NCBI GenBank assembly: GCA_001642005.1
Contig: LWCA01000412.1
Location: 1-28,402 of the forward strand
DNA: 28,402 bases
Source of the DNA: Intoshia linei
Lineage: Eukaryota > Orthonectida > Rhopaluridae
Reading direction: 5' to 3'
Below the pieces are notes generated by a model. It was not told the origin of the DNA, searched no databases, and was given only the letters and a program-made list of their open reading frames with translations. A program made the translations under genes and the position numbers. This document shows, one piece after another, positions 1-9,091 of this stretch (its first letter is position 1; every line of letters starts with the position of its first letter).

Positions 1-30
1 ATTCTTAATAATTTATTGATGTGAACCGAA

Positions 31-351
31 TTATCCCTGAGCGGCAAGCAAAATGTAAAATGTTGACACCCTAATGTTCATGAGTCTATTGAAATAATCA
101 TTTATAGATTCATTATTTTTTTGCATCATCTTAAATATATTGACCTCTGCAATAAATGTTGAAATCGACATAAAACCCTTAGCCAAACTTTCAAGGGCCT
201 CACTCGGTTTAATTGTCGCATTATCCATACGCATAAGACATAATTTTACAAAATCATTAATTGTTGACTGTTCTTTCAACATTTTCTATTGATCAGCTTG
301 ATTTGTCGATAACATCTTCATTTGGACTTTTAATAGTTTATCATTAATCAT
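31..351 (-). pseudogene. retrotransposon Gag-like relic (weak)
   Basis: A reading frame from an ATG at 351 down to about 31 is interrupted by one in-frame TAG at 288-286. The part after that stop is an 83-residue open frame. It is hydrophilic and helical in character and contains the stretch NESINDYFNRLMNIR near its end, which resembles the helical part of LTR-retrotransposon Gag proteins (Ty1/copia and Ty3 types often have 'ES...YF.RL..'). No zinc knuckle or protease follows in the window, so only an N-terminal or middle fragment could remain. Assignment rests on residue pattern alone. It might equally be a chance ORF in AT-rich DNA. Confidence 0.3.
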
Positions 352-984
352 GAATAATAAAATTGTTTTGTAATGATTTGATGTCAAAAGGTATTAAGAT
401 TTTGAGATTTTAAAAAGAATAAATTTTTTGAGATAAAAAAACAATTTTAAGTATATCGATAATAAATATATCTATAACAATGAAGAGTACTTCATTACAA
501 TAATTCATTATATTTTACTATTTACTTGCTATATTTTGCTACAAAACTGTCATATCATCTGAATTCTGGTAAACGTGTCAAATTTAAATATATTTAGAAA
601 ATGAAGATGATTTAGAATTTGTTCCAAAATCTTGAAACATTCGAAAATATTGATGATTTGGAATGTTTTGAGGGAAGTCCTGGAATTCATGTAAACACTC
701 AAATTGTGAGGTTAGATTTTTAGAATTATTTCTAACTCCATACTTACTATTATAATAGAAACAAATGAAAACATTATAATTGCAAAAAGCAACGATAAAA
801 ATGTGAAAGGCATTAAAATTGTACATATTAGCTAAATCCCAAACTTCATATATCTGCAATTTTATTGTCTGAAATGGCAAGAAGTAAAAAGTGGACGATA
901 TTGTTACTAAATTGATGGAACCCTACCAAAATGTATATCATCATGTCTATATGGACAGATATTATAACTGTACATTTGTTTAGT
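352..984. other. non-genic stretch, nothing recognised
   Basis: AT-rich sequence. A 98-residue minus-strand open frame at 584-880 (rich in F, N and Y) has no motif that I recognise, no splice partners and low-complexity composition, so it is not called as a gene. Confidence 0.4.
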
Positions 985-2014
985 GCATTTGAAAGACTGG
1001 AACGCTTATCCTAACTCGATGAAGGAAAACAAACTTTGGATACGGATTGTGTTTGTTCACTCAGGCATTGGTGGAATAAGAGGCATGGCACTAACCAGAT
1101 TCCTAATAAGGCAATTCCCAGATGGGATAACATAATCTCTATCTTTTTGGAAGGGAATTTATGATCATTCAAATAATCCAGAATTCAAAACATTAATATT
1201 AAGAACACTTAGATTTCACATTCGTAGTTTTTCTCCAAATGACATCTAAATTAAAAACCCAGGGTCTATAAACACGTTCAGCTTAGCTTCAGTATCCAGT
1301 ATAATAAAGGAATCTGTCAAAAAGGAAATCATTAATCGAACATCCACTATCAAGAATATATTAATAAAGGACAGTATCGAAATGACGCATAGATCGGTAG
1401 ATACATTTCTCAATTATCTTTATAAAATAAAGCCTTTCTTTCCTCGTTTCTTATCCAGTTTTTTCGGATCCACCCTTTATGGATACACCGATGCGATTGA
1501 TAGCACCATTCAAAATGCATCAACTATCAGACTATCTTTTACACGGATATTATCAGTAATAGTCTATTTAAGATTGTTGAAAACTGAAGCCACAATTATA
1601 AAAAACCTAGAATCCAACAAAGGAGAGATATTTAATATTTGGGACTGTTCTTCTTCATTTGCGGATCAATTGAGGACCCAGTCATGGGGAAAACCGCTGT
1701 TAGGTGTCACCGTTCCTCATCCGTACTAGATGTTTTCGACTTTGTCTCTAATACGTAAATGTTCACAACTTGACATAAATAGGTCACACATTACATTAAT
1801 TACAACATGTCCTCGATTAAAGAAAGATAAACTATTAGGAGACTGCGTACCTTATTTAGGATCGTCAACTTCAAGAAGTACCTCTGTATTTAAAAAGTGG
1901 GAAAGAACCTCTGATTAAGACCTACTAAGCAAAAGATTAAAATTATTAGAAAGTATAAACTGGTTCATCGATCCAGATACTAATCTTCATAACATCCTTA
2001 TCAATAATTTTTGA
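985..2014 (+). pseudogene. endogenous rhabdovirus-like L (RNA polymerase) fragment
   Basis: The translation matches the central part of the large polymerase protein of rhabdovirus-like mononegaviruses, from downstream of the polymerase core into the region near the capping domain. Diagnostic short blocks are PLFPRFLS-like KPFFPRFLSSFF (about 1430), the IQNASTIR segment (about 1510), an IWDCSSSFADQLR block (about 1650), SWGKPLLGVTVPHP (about 1685) and YLGSSTSRSTS followed by WER (about 1855-1915). It is broken: a frame change near 1150 and in-frame stops at 1012-1014, 1247-1249, 1727-1729, 1916-1918 and 2012-2014. Most of L and all other viral genes are absent. The gaps between stops keep frame over long distances, so the decay is modest. 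No sign that a protein is made. It directly abuts an integrase fragment. Confidence 0.88.
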
Positions 2015-2203
2015 TAAGTGTGATAAATGCTCTAGGGCGAAAGATGGACGTACGAAACATTCAATCACGCTGAGACCAGTTAAATTAAAAAAGGTGCACG
2101 AGTTATGGCAATCAAATTTTATAGGTCCATTTGTAGTTAGTAAAAATGGTAATAAATTTGCTTTAGTAATAATTAATCATTACTCGAAATGGCCTGAAAC
2201 AAG
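2015..2203 (+). pseudogene. Ty3/Gypsy integrase fragment
   Basis: Frame 3 opens just after the viral segment and reads CDKC (2019-2030), the second half of the HHCC zinc-binding domain. It continues through a linker to W-x4-F-IGPFVVSKNGNKF and HYSKWPE, the conserved start of the RNase-H-fold integrase core in Ty3/Gypsy Pol proteins. The first HH pair and the rest of the core are missing, and the usual aspartate of the 'D.iGP' and 'vD.fSKW' positions reads N in this copy, so it would be catalytically dead. After WPE the family similarity stops, near 2195-2203. It is on the same strand as the viral L piece, with no spacer to speak of, which suggests that both were inserted as one chimeric cDNA. 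Confidence 0.75.
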
Positions 2204-2302
2204 TGGTGTCGCAACGATGAGCGAGAAGAACGACGAAAGCGCGATAATTTATTGAACCTTATTGAGGAGGCAGAAGAAATTGAATATAGACGACGACAAT
2301 AG
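2198..2302 (+). pseudogene. Arg/Glu-rich C-terminal coding scrap
   Basis: An open frame (frame 2, opening at 2198 and ending with TAG at 2300-2302) encodes a highly charged tail rich in R, E and D, including NDEREERRKRDNLLNLIEEA and ending YRRRQ. The codons are far more GC-rich than the surroundings. It runs straight into the R1 repeat terminus (from about 2300). I do not recognise the family. It could be the C-terminus of the protein encoded by an autonomous relative of R1, which would explain its position. Confidence 0.35.
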
Positions 2303-2438
2303 TGATAGTGATAATAGTGAATAGTAGCATTTTTGATTTAGATTTTTATTGAGTTGATTTTTTTAATAGAATAAAATTTTTGTCCGCCCTCGACAAATTT
2401 AGATGCTATTTGTACTATATACATAACAGTCCACCTAG
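2300..2438 (+). repeat. R1 repeat, 3' terminal copy 1
   Basis: This matches the terminal part of the R1 copies at 15615-15741 and (reverse) 25673-25800. It starts with the shared GATAATAGTGAATAGTAG block, passes the 'CCCTCG' block and ends in the shared ACATAACAGT.CACCTAG terminus. It is the most diverged of the long copies; the hairpin arms are partly decayed. Sequence upstream of 2300 is unrelated to the other copies and is coding-like instead. Confidence 0.7.
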
Positions 2439-2844
2439 CAAAGATATACAGAATAAAAATACCTTATAAATAACTAAATTAACCAATTTTTCAAGAAATA
2501 AAAGCAAAAATTGAATATCATATACATTTTGAACCAAGATACGATTTTTGAACATTTCTTTAGTTTGTGAATCAACCTAATTCACATTTAAGTTTTACTT
2601 CAAGTATATATATTTTTTGGTACATTCATTTTATCAATATGATATGTTGAATAATTGTCTCCAATATTTATAATTATCACTGCGTAATTTGTTTTTGATA
2701 ATATCAACTCTATAGAATCACGCGTTATCTAAAATGAACAAGTTTCAATGCAAGTTACCTTAAATCAATTAAAAAAAAAGGACAATGGAAAGATTGTCAT
2801 CTAAAGCCCAAACCTATTCAATTTTGAACTAACCATAAGATATA
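2439..2844. other. AT-rich spacer, nothing recognised
   Basis: No open frame with codon structure and no repeat termini. It weakly resembles the sequence following the R1 copy at 15742-15830 (a GAATATCAT.TA block), which may mean shared flanking repeat. TA at 2843-2844 is the left target duplication of the next element. Confidence 0.35.
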
Positions 2845-4202
2845 CAGTACGCGACACTCGAATAGGGACAAAAAGTTTAATTAGATTACAAGAAATAAAA
2901 TAGATTAATTTAAAATAAATTTAGAGAATAACATACATTACATAATAATATGTCAAATATAAAAATAAGTGTATTTTTACTGCGCTCTTGAATAGGGACA
3001 ATTATTTAAAATATTAATAATTAACAGATAAACAATGGGTCGAGAAAAAAACTAACCAAATTTGGAATGGGTAAAATGACAGCTTCCTCGCAATAGGAAA
3101 TCGTATCAGGTATGTTGCATCTATATTAAATTAGTAATTTTTAACTACTCAAAATCGACCTACGGCAATAAAATAATAAAGGTAAGACAAAAATGGCAAT
3201 CGGTAAAAGTAGGTAAGATTGATGTTCGACGATTGTTACGCTATAGTAGTAACAATGAAAGTGAATCAGCGGCACAATGAAAGAAAATTTTGAATTTAAT
3301 AGCATCAAAAAGAACAATCCAACGTAATTTGAAAAAAATGGTATAATTTACCCCCAAAAAATTCGTCTAGGTTACTAAAACGCCATCAAGTGTGCCGATT
3401 AGATTTTGCTAAAAAATATCACATATGTGATATGAAGAGAAAAATGGAGAAATGTCATCTTTTCCAATAAAAAGAAATTTAATCTGGATGGTTCTAATGG
3501 ATTGCATAATTATTGGCATGATATTAAAAACGATGATTCATTGTTTTCCTCTCGTCCACATGGGGGAGGTTCTATAATGGCATGGGCGCGTTCGGTTGTA
3601 ACGGAAAGCTAAATTTACTAGTAATTAATGGACGTTTAAATTCAAGTGGATCTTAAACATATCGGTTCTACAATTGATGGATCAAGTTGGATATTTCAGC
3701 AAGATAACGCACCAATACACGTCTCCAAAATATCCAAAAATTGGTTTGAAAATAATGACATAAGTGTACTAAAGTGGCCTTCTCTATCTCCAGGCCTAAA
3801 CCCTATAGAGAACATATGGTGAATTCTTGGAAATCAGGTTTATAATAATGGAAATCAATATGATTCCATACAAGAAAATAAGTATAATTTCTGCATGGAA
3901 TGAAATGTTTTTCAAAGAGTAGTGAACTCTATACCTAACAGAATTTTAGAACTAGCAAAATCCAGTGAGATAAAACACCATATTAAAGATTTTCTTTAAT
4001 TAAAAATTTTAATGAATCAAATTGTTGGCTTTAACCATCCAGTTAAATTTCAGTTTGTGAAATTAAATATTTTTATACTTATTAACTGTTTTTATTTTTG
4101 TCGCAATAAAAATAGACTTATTTTAATTTTCTTAATTTTCATCAAATTAGAATTAGCTAATTAACTATAAACAATTTGTCCCTATTTAAGTCACGCGCAC
4201 TG
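2845..4202 (+). mobile_element. Tc1-like transposon (IS630/Tc1/mariner), inactive
   Basis: The ends are inverted copies sharing CAGT.CGCG...AATAGGGACAAA (2845-2872 and the complement of 4175-4202). They are flanked by TA at 2843-2844 and 4203-4204, the target duplication expected for Tc1/mariner elements. A third copy of the end motif (CTGCGCTC..GAATAGGGACA) lies inside the left end at 2981-3000, as in the IR/DR arrangement of some Tc1 elements. The 1358 bp body carries a decayed DD34E transposase on the same strand. Confidence 0.9.
3034..3999 (+). pseudogene. Tc1-like DD34E transposase, frameshifted
   Basis: The translation is spread over frames with several stops. Recognisable pieces, in order: an N-terminal helix-turn-helix region (SKRTIQRNLKK near 3305), F-S-N-KKKFNLDGSNG (about 3455-3495) where family members have the first catalytic Asp but this copy has Asn, a GGSIMAW block (about 3560), WIFQQDNAPIHVSK with the second Asp intact (about 3690), and WPSLSPGLNPIENIW with the final Glu intact (about 3775). 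Between the second Asp and the Glu are exactly 34 residues, so this is the DD34E class. An in-frame TGA follows the ENIW block. With the first catalytic residue replaced and the frame broken, it cannot act. Confidence 0.88.
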
Positions 4203-4204
4203 TA

Positions 4205-5576
4205 TATCATAATATACCTTAATTGTTTCATTAAAATCATATTTGAAATGTTTGCAGTGTTTCAGCATGTTGTTAATTTTCAAAAAACTAAAAATAATTT
4301 TATTACCGAACCGAAGAGATATACAAATATTAAAGGGTCTTGAAAAATTTTGTACCCACCCATTTACCTCTCATGAAAATCTTTGAATAAAATAGTAGAA
4401 TAAAATTTTGCATAATAAAAATGCAAAGTTTCCTTGGATTTGCAGGATTTGAACCTGAAATTAATTTGACTTAAATACCCTTTTCATCAGAGTTAATACA
4501 TTTATCATGTAGATGTTGCCAATTTATCTCAAATCTTAGACCACCGATATATTTTTCCCAAGAAAACAATTCACATGTAATAATTTTGTCGCTCCATTAA
4601 ACCTAGCATTACCTATTATCTACAATTTTTAAATTGAGCAGTTTAAAGGCATTAACATTCATTGAGCGATGTTTCATAATTATGTCTTTTTTTAAGATAG
4701 TCACATCCTAAATTTAATTATAGAAATTATACTTTGATTATTTTAATTAAACGTAAAAAAATTTAACACTAGATATATGTAATAATAATAATAGATAATG
4801 AAATATGTACATTTCGTTCAGTTCATCACTGTATGATTATGTGCTATGGCAGGGTTATTAAAAAATTTTACAATAAACGGGTAATTTTATATTAAATTTT
4901 TACTATGGACCAAAAAAGCACCTGTTGTGTATCTACTGGAATTAAGAGTGATTAAAAAGAATAATAATTTGAAAAAACAAATCAATGTATAACAATATTT
5001 AGGGTTCATAATTTTTATTTTTAAATTTTGGGTTCGCAACGTTTATTACTTTGGGACGCTTTAGTCATTATAACAAAAGTATTAAAGGTTAAACGTTGGG
5101 CGTAAATTTAAAAAACGTGTACAGTTCCATAATGAATCAGGTTCGTAAATGTTTAATTTATCAAAATAAAAAATAAACCTCTGGAAACATGAACAATAAA
5201 ATTTGCAACTCTTGATTACTTTTCATTAGAAAATCTGTGATTTTTTCAATTCCAGCTTGTCTACATCTTTGTAAAATGTTATTATTTAATTTTTCAGATA
5301 AATATGGACGTAACATTAATTAATCACATAAAGTTTGAAATATGTTTTTCAATTGCAAATTTTTAATTATTTAAAAATCATAATGAATTTAGAAAAATAT
5401 TAAATTTTAATTTCAAACTTGGATTTGTCTTGGACTAATAGTTTAATGACAACTTTAATGTTCTTTATGATACTTCTAATAAAGTTTAAACTTAACATTT
5501 AAGTTAAACCAATGATTGAATTTTATACCTTAAACAAATAAAGTTATTATTCATAAAACAATTAAATGCAATAAAC
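4205..5576. other. intergenic region upstream of TCF25
   Basis: AT-rich DNA with no coding structure. The only motif seen is a tRNA T-arm-like string on the minus strand (CAGGTTCAAATCCTG, about 4445-4459; see findings). The TCF25 promoter presumably lies in the last few hundred bases, but no defined element could be picked out. Confidence 0.5.
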
Positions 5577-8500
5577 ATGTCATCACGTCAATGTAAAAAG
5601 TTTGGTCAAATTGATGAATTGAATGAATTGGAAAAGTTGGCAAAATCATTAGAAATTGATAATGAACCAGAATTTGACAAATGTACATTAAAAAAGTCAA
5701 AATTTACCATAGATCAAATTGAAGAAATAGATTATTCAAGTGATTCCATTGAATTAAACGAAAAACTCGGCATTAATGAACCATCTACATCGATGGAACC
5801 TGGTTCAAATCGCAGAAGAACAAAAGTAAATATATTTTAAATTTTATTGACAAATTGTAAATTAAAAGACCTTGAACGATATTGATTTTTACATGTCTAT
5901 TATACTTTATACACCTTTGTACTGTTTTATTAAAATTTAGAAAAAAAAAAAGAAACTGAAAGTACATGACCCTATATTTACATTTACACCGATCGAGTCT
6001 AAAAAAATTGAAAAATTTGTCATTGACGATCTGTTAAAATTGAATAGTGACCATCTTTATCCGCGAGATGAATTATGTCAGGACGTGCATACTGTTATCC
6101 ATAATATACAACCTTGGCGTCTTAAATTAAGACAGATGAACCAAAGAAAAGGTATTAATTCTAAAAAATTTTCACTTGTTAGAACTGATCGCCTGGAACT
6201 AGCTAGATCAATCAATTGTAACATTACTTTAAAATGTCTAAAAAATAATTATTATCAATTTTGTTACAACAAAAATTATATTGATATTATGGAAGAATAC
6301 CAAAATGCTTTATTAACTACTGATAAAAATATTAATGAATTGGTAAAAAATTTTAATAAATGTGCTGAAATTGCTTTGCACACTATTGCAGCTTTTAGTT
6401 TGGATCCTGCTGAAAAATATAGAACCTTGGGTAATTTTTTTAAATTTTTATCGTTTATCATTTTTTTATTAGATATGGTTCTTTACATGTTTGAAAGTTC
6501 ATTTGTTAAGGGGTTTAGCCCAGCCAATGTATCAAATCGATTATCATTTGATTGGCAACCTAATAGGTATTAAAAATAGATATAATGTTCTCTAATATCT
6601 TTTTTGGTATATCCCATCCCATGCTGGTAGACTTTTTGTTTCCCAATCAAGATCAGAACTAATTAATTTATTCGAAAACGCAAAAATTTTCATTTTTATT
6701 GAAATTTTTGCTTATCCAAATTTGGGATATTAAATCATGATTACTAATTTACAAATATTATTTTTAGAACATATTTTTTGACGTTGCTGTGTCGAATAAA
6801 AATGGCTCATGATATGAAATGTTTTCCAGTTTCTCTGGAATTGTGTAAATATGTTTTGAGGTAATTATTTTGTGTAAATTGAGTTTGTCTGCTTTGTACT
6901 ATGTATAAACAATAGCCATCTTTGTCGAGGAAGACGTTTCAATATATTTTTTTAATATAACTTGAATTCAAATAGAAATCAAATGATAAATTTTTTTTTT
7001 ATAAAGTAGAATAGGTAAAACGACGTCCATTTTTTATAGTCTAGTTTTCATTTTTTTATTTTCTCCAAACACACGAGTGAGGGCCAAAAAATAAATATTG
7101 CATAACATATTATGTAAGTAAGGATTATTAATACATATAATGTATATTACAATTATTAATTATTTTGTTACTCGATGGTAAAATTAATATTATTAATTTA
7201 TAGAAATCTTGTAAATGAGCCCCTACGCACATCTAGCTATTGTTTGTACAAACTGTAAAACTGACAAGATGATAATATTTATGTGAAAAATTGTAATCTA
7301 TACAGATTTGTAATTTGTAATTTTTTTAGTTTAAATCCGATCGATCCTTTGGGAGTAATGATGATGATTGATTATTACATGTTAATTACTAAAAATTACT
7401 CATTCATGTTGAAATTTCAAGAAAAATTTGCAGTAAGTTCAATTTAAGTTGATTATTAACGCATATGAGTGAATCAGGTATTTGTAACGGCATATGTGTG
7501 TTTCTATGTAAATCCAGCGTTAAAAATTTCTTTATGAATCAACCTAGAACCCTTTATAATAGTGGTTCCCGATTCAAATAGTGTATAGAAAATATTCATT
7601 TTTTTAACCTCAAAGGAAAACATGAAATATAAAACATTTATGAAAAAATTTTTTCTTACAAGATTTAGTAAAATTTGATTTTTTATTTTGTTTTCGGTTA
7701 GGAAGTTGTTGCTCATAAGAGTTGGTAAAATTGAATTTTTAGTTTAGGGTTAGAATAAGGTTTTTCTTATAAGATTTGATGAAATTGTGTTTCAAAAAAA
7801 TATTGGAAAATGGTTTAAAATAGTATTTTTTATTAAATTTTATTTAATGATGGGATAAAACTGGAATTTTTTAAATACTAATGTACCGGTCGTTTAGCTT
7901 TTGATATAAATTCCCAACATCTGACAAAATTATAATAAATATTAAAAATTATGTTGGTAAAATTTTTGTATATTTTATTCAAATCTCACGGACCCATAGG
8001 AATATAGTTATGGATCACCTATCGGGAACCACTGATTTAGAATGATATTGAAAATGTACTAAATCTATGTTGATCAATTTTTTTTAATTCTATTCTAGGT
8101 GTCGAAAAGAATACACTTGTTTCCCAATTGGGCATATAGTCTATCATTTTGTTATTTCAAGGCACAAAATTTTGAAAAAGCGGATAAATTGGTATAAATT
8201 TCATTTGAAAGCAATGATTTTCAAGTGTTATTTTTATAGCTTTGTCAAGCAATTCTCATGTTTCCTTCATTTATACATTTGCTGTTGGATATATGTAATG
8301 TTAATCCCGACAATTATGTCGAATTCCATTCTTACCTCAGTCATAAGAGTAAAAAAATGAAGTAAACTAAAAAACCAATAATAAATTTATTTTAATTTTG
8401 ATAGGGTATCTGAAGGGTTCAAAACTTTAATTGAAGCTTATGTTCGTCGTACAAATATACTGTGGAAAGAAAAGGTTGTATTGGAATGGATAGAAAAGAA

Positions 8501-9070
8501 TGTTAAATTAGTCTTAGCCAAAATCGACAACAGAGATCCAGACACAATGAAACAAGTTGACGCTTACCAATTTACGTAATTTTTGTTTTTAAATTTTTGA
8601 TTGACAAAATTTAGTCGTCAAAATATTTTCAAAAGCTGTCCAAATTGGATCACTCGCAATTTGATGATTATGGACGAAAAACTAGCCAAAATCCCTACAT
8701 CGGTAATTTATAACACAAGATTAAATTTAACAGTTAATTGGTTACATTTAGCTTACCTTTATATCATTAAATCCTTTGTCGTTAAATATCCCTCATATGA
8801 CGTCAACTGGTTCAAATTCAAATAACGACAACGAAAAACTTTACCTAGACCAAGACGCGTCATTTACAAAATATATCCTTTCCTTTATTTCGTAAATATA
8901 TGTTTTAAATTTATTTTACTATATTTAGAAGTATTAACCCAATGAGCAACCCTCACGACGAACCTATACTATTAAAAGTTATTCACGCACTAGTTAACGA
9001 ATTCAACATCTTCACAAAAACAATAAGCAGCCCAGGAAGCTCTGAAAATGAATTGGAAGAAATTGATTAA
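5577..9070 (+). CDS. TCF25: TCF25 (Nulp1/Rqc1 homolog), 11 exons
   Basis: Exons: 5577-5825, 5941-6430, 6473-6566, 6768-6860, 7330-7432, 8099-8191, 8240-8361, 8405-8575, 8615-8702, 8752-8891, 8929-9070. All introns are GT-AG with matching phases, giving 594 residues with a TGT-context ATG start and TAA stop. Family proteins (human about 676 aa; yeast Rqc1) belong to the ribosome quality control complex, which handles nascent chains on stalled 60S subunits. Signatures seen: an acidic N-terminus, a basic run of six lysines at residues 83-88, then the conserved helical domain with LDMVLYMFESSF (about 246-257), NRTYFLTLLCR, a PIDPLGVMMMIDYY block, LFPNWAYSLS, QAILMFPSFI and ILWKEKVVLEWIE. Exon 2 appears continuous through 6566, but 6431-6472 is an insertion relative to the family and has perfect splice borders. 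Intron 5 carries a hAT MITE. Confidence 0.9.
6431..6472 (+). other. 42-bp in-frame, stop-free intron of TCF25
   Basis: GTAATT...TTATTAG, T-rich, 42 bp (3n) and without a stop codon, so reading through keeps frame. If retained it would add 14 hydrophobic residues (F, L and I rich) inside a helix that is continuous in other TCF25 proteins. Removing it joins TLG|AT into LDMVLYMFESSF, which aligns without a gap. Confidence 0.8.
7560..8034. mobile_element. hAT-type MITE in TCF25 intron 5
   Basis: Ends are perfect 13-bp inverted repeats, AGTGGTTCCCGAT and ATCGGGAACCACT, of the hAT 'CAGTGGTTCCC' type. Flanks are CTTTATAA (7552-7559) and ATTTAGAA (8035-8042), 6 of 8 matching, the length expected for a hAT target duplication. 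No transposase frame; the 475 bp are non-coding. It accounts for most of the 666-bp intron. Confidence 0.82.
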
Positions 9071-9071
9071 A

Positions 9072-9086
9072 TTTATTGTAAATAAA
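9072..9086. promoter_or_regulatory. overlapping poly(A) signals of convergent TCF25 and TCP1
   Basis: AATAAA on the plus strand at 9081-9086 lies 10 bases after the TCF25 stop. On the minus strand AATAAA (plus TTTATT at 9072-9077) lies about 15 bases after the TCP1 stop. Cleavage normally occurs 10-30 bases past the signal, so each mRNA should end inside the other gene's last exon. Confidence 0.65.
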
Positions 9087-9091
9087 ATTTA

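Noticed and set aside
7504..7716. Minus-strand 70-codon open frame
   Set aside because: It overlaps the end of a hAT MITE within a TCF25 intron and has no recognisable domain.
8172..8825. Open frames starting at 8172 and 8601 as separate small genes
   Set aside because: They are partial or wrong-frame readings of TCF25 exons 6-9 through introns; the spliced model accounts for them with matching phases.
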